The translations under genes and the position numbers were made by a program. Positions 1 to 7,951 of a stretch of 19,693 bases of DNA are shown here, one piece after another. The stretch comes from an uncultured Ruminococcus sp. (GTDB lineage Bacteria > Bacillota > Clostridia > Oscillospirales > Ruminococcaceae): the NCBI GenBank assembly GCA_945867875.1, contig CAMBJF010000025.1:1-19693 (forward strand). Reading direction: 5' to 3'. Under the pieces are notes generated by a model. That model was not told the DNA's origin. It ran no database searches and worked only from the letters and a program-made list of their open reading frames with translations. Position 1 is the first letter of the stretch. The number at the start of each line of letters is the position of its first letter.

Positions 1-47
1 CTACACACTGCATATCGTCGGCAGCGTCAGATGTGTATAAGAGACAG
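1..47 (+). other. Illumina Nextera adapter (not genomic)
   Basis: This is library adapter, not organism DNA. Bases 1-6 are the end of the P5 primer. Bases 7-14 (ACTGCATA) match the Nextera i5 index known as 506. Bases 15-28 (TCGTCGGCAGCGTC) are the read-1 adapter, and bases 29-47 (AGATGTGTATAAGAGACAG) are the Tn5 mosaic end. The parts sit in exactly the order of a Nextera library molecule, so genomic sequence begins at base 48 and the left edge is an untrimmed contig end. Any reading frame crossing base 47 is chimeric. The identification rests on recall of the published adapter sequences, which match without a mismatch. Confidence 0.98.
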
Positions 48-49
48 CC

Positions 50-316
50 GAAACCTACACCGAAACATCAGTCCAAACATCGTCCGATGTCGCTCCGAAC
101 GCCGCAGACGGCACACCAGTATGGGCATTTCTCGTTTCCGCAATCGTTGCAATGGTGCTCATCTACATAGTCACCGTAAATCTTCAAAAAATTGCCGCAA
201 AGGTGGACAAGCTCCTCGGACGTGAACAAAAGCCCGAAGCGCCCATCAAGTCTGAGGATTACAAGGTAAATGACATTTACGAAGTGCAGAAAGATGACGA
301 TAAAAAATCCGAATAA
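50..316 (+). CDS. C-terminal part of a single-pass membrane protein, function unknown
   Basis: This is the 3' end of a plus-strand gene whose start is lost at the contig edge; 88 codons remain before a TAA stop. The visible protein starts with a Thr/Ser-rich stretch (ETYTETSVQTSSD), which looks like an extracellular linker. About 20 hydrophobic residues follow (WAFLVSAIVAMVLIYIVTV), which fit one membrane helix. The rest is a charged tail of about 45 residues rich in Lys, Glu and Asp (ending VQKDDDKKSE). The layout suggests an outside domain, a C-terminal anchor and a cytoplasmic tail. No LPxTG motif is present. I do not recognise the family. A terminator follows directly, and the gene converges with the transketolase gene on the other strand. 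The frame is supported by the open run to the stop and by the helix, but the function is open. Confidence 0.7.
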   Translation, partial: ETYTETSVQTSSDVAPNAADGTPVWAFLVSAIVAMVLIYIVTVNLQKIAAKVDKLLGREQKPEAPIKSEDYKVNDIYEVQKDDDKKSE

Positions 317-320
317 CCGA

Positions 321-350
321 AAAGCTCCCCTGTTTTCACAGAGGAGCTTT
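321..350 (+). terminator. Rho-independent terminator between convergent genes
   Basis: The arm AAAGCTCC (321-328) pairs with GGAGCTTT (343-350). The stem extends inward through CTG (330-332) with CAG (339-341), leaving a C/A mismatch and a TTTTCA loop. On the plus strand the stem runs into a T tract ending at 354, so it should terminate the upstream membrane-protein gene. Read on the minus strand the same stem is followed by only four T residues, so it may also weakly end the long operon whose last stop is at 370. Confidence 0.85.
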
Positions 351-369
351 TTTTATAAAGTATCAAAAA

Positions 370-1320
370 TTACTTCTTAAGCTTAACAGCTTCTTTGACC
401 TTTGCAACGATATTCTCAGCGCAAAGACCAAATTCCTTAAGAAGATCAACAGCAGGACCGGAGTGACCGAATACATCGTTAACGCCCACCTTGATAACAG
501 GAACAGGGCAGCTCTCTGTAACGGTTTCGGCAACAGCACCGCCGAGACCGCCGATAACGCTGTGCTCTTCGGCAGTAACGATAACGCCTGTCTCCTGAGC
601 AGCCTTGATAACGATATCCTTGTCAAGAGGCTTGATAGTGTGGATATTGATAACTCTTGCCTTGATGCCCTCGGAAGCGAGAGTTTCGGCAGCAATAAGA
701 GCCTCGTTGACCATAAGACCTGTTGCAATAATGGTAACATCATTGCCGTCTCTGAGCTGAACGCCCTTGCCAAGCTCAAACTTGTATGTCTCCTTATCGT
801 TGAAAACAGGCACTGCAAGACGACCGAAGCGCATATAAACGGGTCCCTCGAAATCGAGAGCTGCCTTAACAGCTGCCTTAGCCTCAACATCATCAGCAGG
901 GTTGATGATAGTCATTCCGGGGATAGTTCTCATAAGAGCGATATCCTCGTTGCACTGATGAGTAGCACCGTCCTCACCAACGGAAATACCTGCGTGAGTT
1001 GCGCCTATCTTAACATTGAGGTGGGGATAACCGATAGAGTTTCTTACAATTTCAAAAGCTCTGCCCGCAGCGAACATTGCGAAGGAGCTTGCAAAAACCT
1101 TCTTACCTGTGGAGGCGATACCTGCGGCAACGCCCATCATATTAGCCTCTGCGATACCGCAGTCGAAAAATCTTTCGGGGCAGGCTTTCTTGAAAATGCC
1201 TGTCTTGGTAGCTGCCGCTAAGTCTGCGTCAAGAACGATAAGGTCGGGGTATTCGTTGCTGAGCTCTGCGAGAGCCTCGCCGTAGCTTTCTCTTGTAGCC
1301 TTTTTGATTACATCTGCCAT
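370..1320 (-). CDS. Transketolase, C-terminal subunit
   Basis: This is the second half of a split transketolase (316 residues), carrying the pyrimidine-binding and C-terminal domains. With its partner it moves two-carbon ketol units between sugar phosphates in the non-oxidative pentose phosphate pathway in the cytoplasm. The segment FFDCGIAEANMMG holds the Glu (about residue 58) that activates the thiamine diphosphate ring in this family. Further on are HAGISVGEDGATHQ and an INPAD segment typical of the domain. The ATG at 1320 is chosen because GGAGGG lies 8 bases upstream; the frame stays open 8 codons further, but that stretch overlaps the preceding gene. Its stop lies 50 bases from the shared terminator. 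DXS and 2-oxoacid dehydrogenase beta subunits share this fold, but the tandem with the N-terminal half fits transketolase best. Confidence 0.93.
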   Translation of the reverse strand: MADVIKKATRESYGEALAELSNEYPDLIVLDADLAAATKTGIFKKACPERFFDCGIAEANMMGVAAGIASTGKKVFASSFAMFAAGRAFEIVRNSIGYPHLNVKIGATHAGISVGEDGATHQCNEDIALMRTIPGMTIINPADDVEAKAAVKAALDFEGPVYMRFGRLAVPVFNDKETYKFELGKGVQLRDGNDVTIIATGLMVNEALIAAETLASEGIKARVINIHTIKPLDKDIVIKAAQETGVIVTAEEHSVIGGLGGAVAETVTESCPVPVIKVGVNDVFGHSGPAVDLLKEFGLCAENIVAKVKEAVKLKK

Positions 1321-1324
1321 TGTC

Positions 1325-2167
1325 TTAGCCCTCCAGTTTCTCAAGCTGAGCCTTAAGCTCGCTCATAGCCTGCTCGTACTGCTCTGCGTTGGGCGCAGTG
1401 CCGTGCCAGCCTACCTGATTTTCCATAAAGGAAACGCCCTTGCCCTTGACGCTCTTCTGAATGATAGCAACGGGCTGACCGTTTATCTTCTCAGCTTCGT
1501 CAAATGCTCTCTCGATATCATTGAAATCGTGAGCGTTCATTGTGATAACGTGCCAGCCGAATGCCTCAAACTTGTCTGTAATGGGCATAGGGGAACATAC
1601 CTCGGTAATTTTGCCGTCAATCTGGAGACCATTGTTATCAACGATAGCAACGAGATTATCAAGCTTGTTGTGAGCCGCAAACATTGCAGCCTCCCAGACC
1701 TGACCCTCTTCAATCTCACCGTCGCCGAGAACAGCATATACCTTGTAATTGTCGCAGGAGATCTTGCCGGAAAGAGCTATACCGCAGGCAGCGGAGATGC
1801 CCTGTCCGAGAGAGCCTGTGGACATATCAACACCGGGGATATGCTTCATATCGGGGTGACCCTGAAGTCTTGAACCGATCTTTCTGAGGGTTTTAAGCTC
1901 GTCTACCTCGAAAAATCCTCTCTGAGCGAGAACGGAGTAGAGAGCGGGAGCAGTGTGACCCTTGGAGAGAACAAGTCTGTCTCTGTCAGCCATTTTGGGG
2001 TTCTTGGGGTCAACGTGCATCTTGTGGAAATAAAGATAGGTAAGGAGGTCGGCAACGGAAAGGGAGCCGCCGGGGTGTCCCGATTTTGCGTTGAAAACGC
2101 CCTCGATGATACCCATTCTCACCTTGCAGGCTGTGATCTCAAGCTGCTTTTTAAGCGTCTGATCCAT
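1325..2167 (-). CDS. Transketolase, N-terminal subunit
   Basis: This is the thiamine-diphosphate-binding half of a split transketolase (280 residues). The family signature is clear: GDGE at residues 148-151 and the NN pair at 178-179 form the magnesium/diphosphate-binding motif. SGHPGG (29-34) and SKGH (68-71) are transketolase sequences that contact the cofactor and substrate phosphate. The ATG at 2167 follows GAAAGGATG, which overlaps the end of the HAD gene upstream. The stop at 1325 is 4 bases before the C-terminal subunit, and the ribosome site for that subunit lies inside the last codons here, so equal production of both halves is likely. Single-chain transketolases run to about 650 residues; the two subunits together total about 600, so this is a normal split form and not a broken gene. 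Confidence 0.94.
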   Translation of the reverse strand: MDQTLKKQLEITACKVRMGIIEGVFNAKSGHPGGSLSVADLLTYLYFHKMHVDPKNPKMADRDRLVLSKGHTAPALYSVLAQRGFFEVDELKTLRKIGSRLQGHPDMKHIPGVDMSTGSLGQGISAACGIALSGKISCDNYKVYAVLGDGEIEEGQVWEAAMFAAHNKLDNLVAIVDNNGLQIDGKITEVCSPMPITDKFEAFGWHVITMNAHDFNDIERAFDEAEKINGQPVAIIQKSVKGKGVSFMENQVGWHGTAPNAEQYEQAMSELKAQLEKLEG

Positions 2168-2176
2168 AAGATTAAA

Positions 2177-3016
2177 TCATCCTTTCAAATATTCCTCATC
2201 GGAATTTAATATATACTCTATGACTTCGGCAACCGCCCCGTGGGAGCAGTCCGATACTGTGACCATTCGGCAGACCGACTTTATCTCATCGACAGCATTG
2301 GATGGGCAGGCAGGGAAATCCGCATTTTTCAGCATTTCCAAGTCGTTGTCGTAATCCCCCATTGCCACAGTAAAGGCATTTTCAGCGCCGTACAGTCTGA
2401 GAAGCTTTTTCATTGCGCTGCCCTTAGAGCAGTTTTTCGGCAGCATTTCGTGAAATATGGTGCTCGATGTGATGAACTCAACATCTGCCGCATCGGAGAG
2501 TGTCTGCGCAAACGCCGCAAAAGGCTCGATAAGCTCTTCGGGCATTGCAAAAAGCACCTTGCACCAGTTTCCATCGGGAACATCGTCAAGTGACTCCATT
2601 ATCTCTGCGGTAAAGCCGCCCTTTTTCCAGTGGATACGCTCCTGCTCGTTTATCTGAACATCATATATATGCTCAGGCGTGCATATCTCAGCGCAGGCAT
2701 CGGGAAATTTCTCCAATAGCTCCGAGACCATTTTACGTGAGCTTTCCTCGGGAAGATACTCCGACCACATCACCTTGTTTTCGTGACAGTCATATATCAT
2801 TCCGCCGTTTGACAGAATAACGGGGAAATCAACGCCCACAGGCTCGAAATAATGCCTTGTAGCCTGCATAACTCTGCCCGTTGACACCACGAATTTTCCG
2901 CCCGCTTCACGGAGCTTCAGAATGGCATTCAGATTTTCCTCGGAAAGAGTTTTGTCCGAATTAAGGAGTGTACCGTCCATATCGCAGAAAAAATATATAT
3001 CCTTTTTATTACTCAT
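2177..3016 (-). CDS. Cof-type HAD-IIB family hydrolase
   Basis: This is a 279-residue haloacid-dehalogenase-superfamily phosphatase, probably cytoplasmic. The N-terminal motif CDMDGTLLNSD supplies the nucleophile Asp12 and the acid/base Asp14. VVSTGR (motif II) follows, then a lysine in KGSAMKKLL, and the metal-binding motif GDYDNDLEML near residue 220. The cap between the second and third motifs matches the Cof (IIB) subfamily. Members remove phosphate from sugar phosphates, FMN, pyridoxal phosphate and other small molecules, and the substrate cannot be read from sequence. The start overlaps the stop of the pseudouridine synthase by 8 bases (ATGAGTAA), with GAGG a few bases upstream, so translational coupling is likely. 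The stop lies 9 bases from the transketolase N subunit; a sugar-phosphate substrate would fit that neighbour, but this is a guess. Confidence 0.93.
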   Translation of the reverse strand: MSNKKDIYFFCDMDGTLLNSDKTLSEENLNAILKLREAGGKFVVSTGRVMQATRHYFEPVGVDFPVILSNGGMIYDCHENKVMWSEYLPEESSRKMVSELLEKFPDACAEICTPEHIYDVQINEQERIHWKKGGFTAEIMESLDDVPDGNWCKVLFAMPEELIEPFAAFAQTLSDAADVEFITSSTIFHEMLPKNCSKGSAMKKLLRLYGAENAFTVAMGDYDNDLEMLKNADFPACPSNAVDEIKSVCRMVTVSDCSHGAVAEVIEYILNSDEEYLKG

Positions 3017-3947
3017 AATGCCTCGATTCGCCGCCGCTCACCTTCCGCAGAACATCGCAGAAATACTGAGGGAGCTCGCTTTCAAACTCCATATATTCAT
3101 ATGTCACGGGGTGGACAAAGCCTATCTTTCCTGCGTGAAGACACTGCCCGTCAATACCCTTGAAGGGCTTGCCGTAAACATCATCCCCCAACACAGGGTG
3201 CCCGATATACGCCATATGAACACGTATCTGATGAGTTCGCCCCGTTTCAAGCCGCAGTTTTATGAAAGAATATTTGTCATATTCCTCCAGCACCGTGTAA
3301 TGTGTCACCGCAGGCTTGGAATTTTTCTCCGTAACGGTCATTTTCTTGCGGTCAACAGGGTGCCTGCCGATGGGAGCGTTCACCGTTCCCTCCTTGTCAC
3401 CCAGATGTCCGCAGACCACCGCACGGTATTCCCTTGTAAAGCTGTGCTCCTTTATCTGCGCCGCAAGACCCGTGTGAGCGATGTCCGTTTTGGCAACGAT
3501 AAGAAGCCCGCTTGTGTTCTTGTCGATTCGGTGAACGATTCCCGGACGGATAACTCCGTTTATTGATGAAAGCCTGCTTCCGTAGTGATACATCAGAGCG
3601 TTCACAAGCGTTCCCGTGTAATTTCCCGCCGCAGGGTGAACCACCATTCCCTTGGGCTTGTTCACCACAAGCAGATGATCGTCCTCGAAAATGATATCGA
3701 GGGGGATATTTTCGGGAAGAACATCCAGGACCTGAGGCTCGGGGATTACAGCGGTTATCTCGTCGCCCTCGGAAATGACGCAGCTTTTGCTGACGGTCTT
3801 TCCGTTGACGGTAACGCCCCCGTCCTCGATAAGCTTCACCGCCCTGCTTCGGCTGATGTCCGCCCCGCAGGAGGAGAGGAGCTTGTCAATTCTCATACCG
3901 CTCTGAGACTCATCTGCGGTGAGCATTATAACATTGTCACTTGTCAT
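3009..3947 (-). CDS. RluA-family 23S rRNA/tRNA pseudouridine synthase (RluD-like)
   Basis: This 312-residue enzyme converts specific uridines in structured RNA to pseudouridine. An S4 RNA-binding domain fills about residues 15-70 (GMRIDKLLSS ... SRSRAVKLIEDGGVTVNG). The catalytic domain carries HRIDKNTSGLL at 139-149, where Asp142 is the conserved nucleophile. RTHQIRVHMAYIGHPVLGD, the usual C-terminal motif of the family, lies near residue 240. B. subtilis YlyB occupies the same place after lspA. The exact target (RluD-type helix 69 or another site) cannot be settled from sequence. The start ATG lies inside the end of lspA (11-base overlap) and the end overlaps the HAD gene by 8 bases. GAGGTG precedes the start at short spacing. 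No residue expected for activity is missing. Confidence 0.93.
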   Translation of the reverse strand: MTSDNVIMLTADESQSGMRIDKLLSSCGADISRSRAVKLIEDGGVTVNGKTVSKSCVISEGDEITAVIPEPQVLDVLPENIPLDIIFEDDHLLVVNKPKGMVVHPAAGNYTGTLVNALMYHYGSRLSSINGVIRPGIVHRIDKNTSGLLIVAKTDIAHTGLAAQIKEHSFTREYRAVVCGHLGDKEGTVNAPIGRHPVDRKKMTVTEKNSKPAVTHYTVLEEYDKYSFIKLRLETGRTHQIRVHMAYIGHPVLGDDVYGKPFKGIDGQCLHAGKIGFVHPVTYEYMEFESELPQYFCDVLRKVSGGESRHYE

Positions 3948-4446
3948 TTTTCACCTCAGAGCCATTTTCGGGAGCCGCCTTTTTCATATATTTTTCATCT
4001 ATGAAAATGTAGTAGATTATCAGCAGTATCGCACCTATGACCACGCATATATCCGCAAAATTGAAGATAAAATTGAACGGGAACAGGCGTATAAAATCCG
4101 TAACATAGCCCTGAAAAACACGGTCTATGAGATTGCCGATGCCGCCGCCGACTATCATTGCGTATGAAACGGTCATAAGAGGGTGCTTTTGCTTCTGCCT
4201 GTGAAAATAAATGGTAATAAGCACAAGGGCAACTGCCGTAACTATCGCAAGAGCAACGGTTTTCCCCGTGAAGCTGCTGAACGCCGCTCCTGTGTTCTTG
4301 TGGAGGGAAAAAGCTAAAATGTCAGTGTCTCCTGCGGTCAGCACACGAATTATCTCGCTGCCTTTTATATTCGACTCAGCCGCCGCCTTTGTGAGCCTGT
4401 CAATGACGATAAAAGCAACGGTGAGTATCCAGAACAGGATTATCAT
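3937..4446 (-). CDS. lspA: Lipoprotein signal peptidase (signal peptidase II)
   Basis: LspA is a four-helix inner-membrane aspartyl protease that removes the signal peptide from lipid-modified prolipoproteins. The 169-residue protein has the normal length. Visible motifs are DRLTK (16-20), NTGAAFS (51-57), GGGIGNLIDR (100-109), TDFI (116-119) and FNFAD (128-132). Asp117 and Asp132 are the expected catalytic pair, and Asn105/Asp108 are the other conserved polar residues. Four hydrophobic segments lie at about 2-16, 64-81, 93-108 and 132-148. The ATG at 4446 shares one base with the ileS stop (TAATG). The frame is open 33 codons further, but only in a stretch overlapping ileS that lacks LspA character. 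The lysine-rich C-terminal tail overlaps the next gene. The ileS-lspA-rluD order is common in Firmicutes. Confidence 0.96.
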   Translation of the reverse strand: MIILFWILTVAFIVIDRLTKAAAESNIKGSEIIRVLTAGDTDILAFSLHKNTGAAFSSFTGKTVALAIVTAVALVLITIYFHRQKQKHPLMTVSYAMIVGGGIGNLIDRVFQGYVTDFIRLFPFNFIFNFADICVVIGAILLIIYYIFIDEKYMKKAAPENGSEVKNDK

Positions 4447-7259
4447 TATGCTCTGAAAACGATCTGCTCTGCGCAGCGCTTGCAGAGTGTGGGGTGCTCG
4501 GCAATTGTGCCTACAGTCTCGCTGTAGCTCCAGCAGCGCTCGCACTTTGCGCCCGATGCCTTTTCAACGCTGAATGAAAGCTTGCCGTCAAAGGAGGGAT
4601 CCTCGCACCTGAACTCGCCCTCGCCGTTGTTTACGACCTCGGCAGCGGATACGATGAATACGCCTGCAAGCTCGTCTGCCGCTGCGGAAAGCTTTGCGTA
4701 AAGCTCGTCGCTGTCGGCGTGGAGAGTTACCTTTGCTTCAAGGGAAGCACCGATGAACTTCTCTGCTCTCTTGAGCTCAAGAGCCTTTGTAACGGAAGCT
4801 CTTACGTTGTATATCATATCCCACTTTGCAGTGAATGCGTCATCAACTGAAACGCCTGTCTTTTCGGGCATCTGATTGAGGAAAATGCTCTCCTTGTCAT
4901 CAGCGGCGCTGTGGGGAATGTACTTCCAAATTTCCTCGGCAGTGAATGAAAGCACTGGAGCGATCATTCTTGAAACTGCGCTCAGTATCATATACATAGC
5001 GCTCTGAGCACTTCTTCTCTCGGGAGACTTTTCGGGTGTGCAGTAAAGTCTGTCCTTGATGATGTCGAGATAGAAGTTGGACATATCGGTAACGCAGAAA
5101 TTGTGAATGCTGTGAACAACAACGTGGAAATCAAATGCGGCATATGCAGCCTTCACCTTTTCGATGAGGGTGTCAAGACGAACCAGTGCCCACTTGTCAA
5201 TGTCAAGCATCTTGTCGGTGCTTACCATATCCTTGTCGGGGTCAAAACCGTCACCGTTGCAGATGTTTCCGAGAATATATCTTGCGGTATTTCTTATCTT
5301 CTTGTATGTGTCAGCAAGCTGCTTCAAAATCTCCTTGGATATTCTGATATCTGAGTGATAATCGGAGGAAGCAACCCAAAGTCTCAGTATATCCGCACCG
5401 TTCTGCTCGGTGATATCCTTGGGGTCAACGCCGTTGCCGAGAGACTTGTGCATAGCTCTGCCCTCGCCGTCAACAACCCAGCCGTGGGTGCAGACAGCCT
5501 TGTAGGGAGCCTTGTGACCTGTAGCCGCAGAGGTGAGGAGAGATGACTGGAACCAACCTCTGTACTGGTCTGCGCCCTCGAGATAAAGGTCAACGGGTAC
5601 TTCATATCCTCTTTCCTTCATAACTGCGGTGTGGGTAACGCCGCTGTCGAACCAAACGTCGAAAATGTTGGTTTCCTTAACAAATTCGCCGCAGCCGCAC
5701 TCGCACTTTACGGAAGCGGGGATAAATTCCTTGGGGTCCTTGATGAACCAGGAGTCGGAACCCTCCGCACGGAACATATCGGAAACAGCCTTGATAGTTT
5801 CCTCGGTAACAACAGGCTTGCCGCAGTCCTTGCAGTAAACAACGGGAATGGGAACGCCCCAGGTTCTCTGACGGGAAATGCACCAGTCGCTGCGGTCATT
5901 TACCATGCCCTTGATCCTGTCCTCGCCCCACTCGGGTATCCACTGAACGCCCTCGATAGCCTCTATAGCGTCCTTCTTGAAGTCCTTTACGGAGCAGAAC
6001 CACTGCTCTGTAGCTCTGAAAAGCACGGGATTTTTACATCTCCAGCAGTGAGGATACTGGTGGACTATTTTTTCAAGAGCGAAAAGTGCGCCAGATTCTT
6101 CCAAGTCCTTAGCGATGACCTTGTTTGCATCGTCAGTCCTCAGGCCCTTGTACTTGCCAGCCTCTTCGGTAAGAACGCCCTTTGCGTCAACAGGAACGGT
6201 AATGCCTATCTCGGGGTACTTCTTGCAAACCTCAAAGTCGTCAACGCCGAAGCCGGGAGCTGTATGAACGCAGCCTGTACCGCTTTCAAGAGTAACGTGG
6301 TCGCCGACGATAACGAGGGACTTTCTGCCCATAAAGGGGTGCTCTGCGGTCATATATTCAAGCTCGCTTCCCTTGAAGCAGCCCTCTGTTGTGTAGTCCT
6401 CAACACCCTTTGCCTTCATTGCAAGAGGTGCAAGCTCGGCAGCCATAATATAATTCTCGCCGTTTGCCTTAACAACTGTGTAGTCATATTCGGGACCTAC
6501 GCAGATAGCAAGGTTTCCGGGAAGTGTCCAGGTAGTTGTTGTCCAGATAACGAAATATGTCTTGTCAAGGTCAAGACCCATAGCGGTGAACTTGCCCTTG
6601 TCGTCTGCAACCTTGAACTTAACGTAAATAGAGTGGCAGGGGTCATTTGCATACTCAATTTCGGCTTCTGCAAGAGCAGTCTGGCAGTCAGGGCACCAGT
6701 AAACGGGCTTAAGTCCCTTGTAGATGTAGTTCTTTCTGAACATTTCACCGAATATCTCAACTTCTCTTGCCTCGAACTCAGGCTTTAAGGTAAGATATGG
6801 GTCATCAAAATCGCCCCAAACACCCAGTCTCTTGAACTGAGACATCTGATTTGCAACCTGTGAATGAGCATACTCATTGCATTTTTTTCTGAGCTCAACG
6901 GGAGGAACCGCACCGTTCTCAACGCCCATTTGCTTTAAAACCTTAAGCTCAATGGGAAGTCCGTGGGTATCCCAGCCGGGAATGTAAGGAGAGCAGTAGC
7001 CGCTCATATTCTTCTGCTTTACGATAATATCCTTGAGCACCTTGTTAAGGGCAGTACCCATATGGATATCGCCGTTGGCGTAGGGAGGTCCGTCGTGAAG
7101 AACATACTTGGGAAGAGACTTGTTCTTCTCGATCATCTTGTAATACGTTCTTCCGCTTTCCCAGTCAGAGATCATTCCGGGTTCCTTCTGGGGAAGATTT
7201 CCTCTCATCGAAAAATCAGTCTTGGGAAGATTCAGTGTGGTATTGTAATCCTGTGCCAT
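4446..7259 (-). CDS. ileS: Isoleucyl-tRNA synthetase
   Basis: IleRS charges tRNA-Ile with isoleucine and edits mischarged valine. The 937-residue length fits the bacterial type. The class I HIGH motif appears as HMGT at 66-69 (in PPYANGDIHMGTALNK) and the KMSKS loop as HKSLGN at 604-609. The editing domain between them contains the usual WTTTTWTLPGN segment. The C-terminal zinc ribbon is intact: Cys906, Cys909, Cys926 and Cys929 (CERC and CKRC). A C-terminal zinc ribbon is typical of the bacterial (IleS1) form. A strong AAGGAG lies 9 bases before the ATG. Only 27 bases separate the gene from divIVA, and the next gene, lspA, shares one base with its stop. Unlike many Firmicutes there is no T-box leader here. 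Confidence 0.98.
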   Translation of the reverse strand: MAQDYNTTLNLPKTDFSMRGNLPQKEPGMISDWESGRTYYKMIEKNKSLPKYVLHDGPPYANGDIHMGTALNKVLKDIIVKQKNMSGYCSPYIPGWDTHGLPIELKVLKQMGVENGAVPPVELRKKCNEYAHSQVANQMSQFKRLGVWGDFDDPYLTLKPEFEAREVEIFGEMFRKNYIYKGLKPVYWCPDCQTALAEAEIEYANDPCHSIYVKFKVADDKGKFTAMGLDLDKTYFVIWTTTTWTLPGNLAICVGPEYDYTVVKANGENYIMAAELAPLAMKAKGVEDYTTEGCFKGSELEYMTAEHPFMGRKSLVIVGDHVTLESGTGCVHTAPGFGVDDFEVCKKYPEIGITVPVDAKGVLTEEAGKYKGLRTDDANKVIAKDLEESGALFALEKIVHQYPHCWRCKNPVLFRATEQWFCSVKDFKKDAIEAIEGVQWIPEWGEDRIKGMVNDRSDWCISRQRTWGVPIPVVYCKDCGKPVVTEETIKAVSDMFRAEGSDSWFIKDPKEFIPASVKCECGCGEFVKETNIFDVWFDSGVTHTAVMKERGYEVPVDLYLEGADQYRGWFQSSLLTSAATGHKAPYKAVCTHGWVVDGEGRAMHKSLGNGVDPKDITEQNGADILRLWVASSDYHSDIRISKEILKQLADTYKKIRNTARYILGNICNGDGFDPDKDMVSTDKMLDIDKWALVRLDTLIEKVKAAYAAFDFHVVVHSIHNFCVTDMSNFYLDIIKDRLYCTPEKSPERRSAQSAMYMILSAVSRMIAPVLSFTAEEIWKYIPHSAADDKESIFLNQMPEKTGVSVDDAFTAKWDMIYNVRASVTKALELKRAEKFIGASLEAKVTLHADSDELYAKLSAAADELAGVFIVSAAEVVNNGEGEFRCEDPSFDGKLSFSVEKASGAKCERCWSYSETVGTIAEHPTLCKRCAEQIVFRA

Positions 7260-7286
7260 TTTCTTACTCTCCTTAAATGGATTTAT

Positions 7287-7877
7287 TTACTGCATTGAAG
7301 CGGTGTCTATTACTCTTGTGGCCTCCATATCCTCGGCAGCGGGAGCAGCCTCGTGAACAGGAGCGGGAGTGCTTTCCTCCTCCTCGGCATCATCGCTGTC
7401 AGCCTCGGGAAGAGAGGTGATAAGCTCGAGGTGAGCCTTGTACATACTGAGCAGATTGGACTTGAACTCTGTAACGGCAGTCTGCATCTTTTCAAGAGTT
7501 TCCTGCTCTTTCTTTGCTCTTACGGCAGTTGAGCCGATGATCTCGTCAGCCTTGACATTTGCGGCGGAAATTATCTGCTCCGCTTTCTGCTGAGCCTCGT
7601 AAATAATGGCATCAGCCTTGCCCTTGGCCTCCTCCATAACGGCTCTTGCCTGCTTCTGAGCGCCGATCATAGCGTCCTTAAGCGCTTCCTCGTCAGCCTT
7701 GTAGCGGCGAATGCTCTCAACAAGGACTTCTATCTTCTTTTCGGTGTCCTCTTTTTCCTTTGTCATAGCGCTTATCTGGTCAGCGATCTGATTTAAGAAC
7801 TCATCAACTTCCTCGGGCTTGTAGCCGGGCTTTGCCTGCTCAAAGCGCTTGGTATTTATCTCCATAGCTGTAATCAT
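7287..7877 (-). CDS. divIVA: DivIVA-family polar/septal protein
   Basis: DivIVA proteins form coiled coils that gather at curved membrane, at new septa and poles, and recruit division or growth proteins. This 196-residue protein begins ITAMEINTKRFEQAKPGY, followed by EEVDEFLNQI, which is the DivIVA N-terminal domain. A long coiled coil covers about residues 35-150, rich in Glu, Lys, Ala and Gln. The last 35 residues are acidic (DSDDAEEEES) with prolines. At the membrane-contact position, where B. subtilis DivIVA has Phe17-Arg18 before Gly-Tyr, this protein has Lys-Pro, which is odd. GAGGA lies 7 bases before the ATG. The gene sits between ylmH and ileS, its standard position. GpsB is shorter and SepIVA differs, so DivIVA is the best name. 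Confidence 0.93.
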   Translation of the reverse strand: MITAMEINTKRFEQAKPGYKPEEVDEFLNQIADQISAMTKEKEDTEKKIEVLVESIRRYKADEEALKDAMIGAQKQARAVMEEAKGKADAIIYEAQQKAEQIISAANVKADEIIGSTAVRAKKEQETLEKMQTAVTEFKSNLLSMYKAHLELITSLPEADSDDAEEEESTPAPVHEAAPAAEDMEATRVIDTASMQ

Positions 7878-7951
7878 TTATTATTCCTCACTTCCCCGCA
7901 GGTACTGAATATCCCCGTGCCTGCTGCGGACAGAAACGGAAATAAAATTTA

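Noticed and set aside
31..225. 64-codon plus-strand frame at the left edge
   Set aside because: It begins inside the adapter and is in a different frame from the membrane protein that ends at 316. It is an artefact.
463..1221. Long plus-strand frame of 252 codons
   Set aside because: It lies fully antisense to the transketolase C-terminal subunit and has no recognisable domain or ribosome site; it is a shadow of codon bias.
3925..3930. TATAAT with TGT before it near the start of the pseudouridine synthase gene
   Set aside because: It has no good -35 at 16-18 bases and lies inside coding sequence after the start codon, so a functional promoter here is weakly supported.
5631..6788. Plus-strand frame of 385 codons
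   Set aside because: It is antisense to the ileS catalytic and editing domains, with Cys/Asn-rich sequence unlike a real protein. ileS is certain, so this is a shadow.
7898..7924. Short inverted repeat (GCAGG/CCTGC) between ylmH and divIVA
   Set aside because: Only five pairs with a 17-base loop and no T tract; too weak to list as a terminator or regulator.
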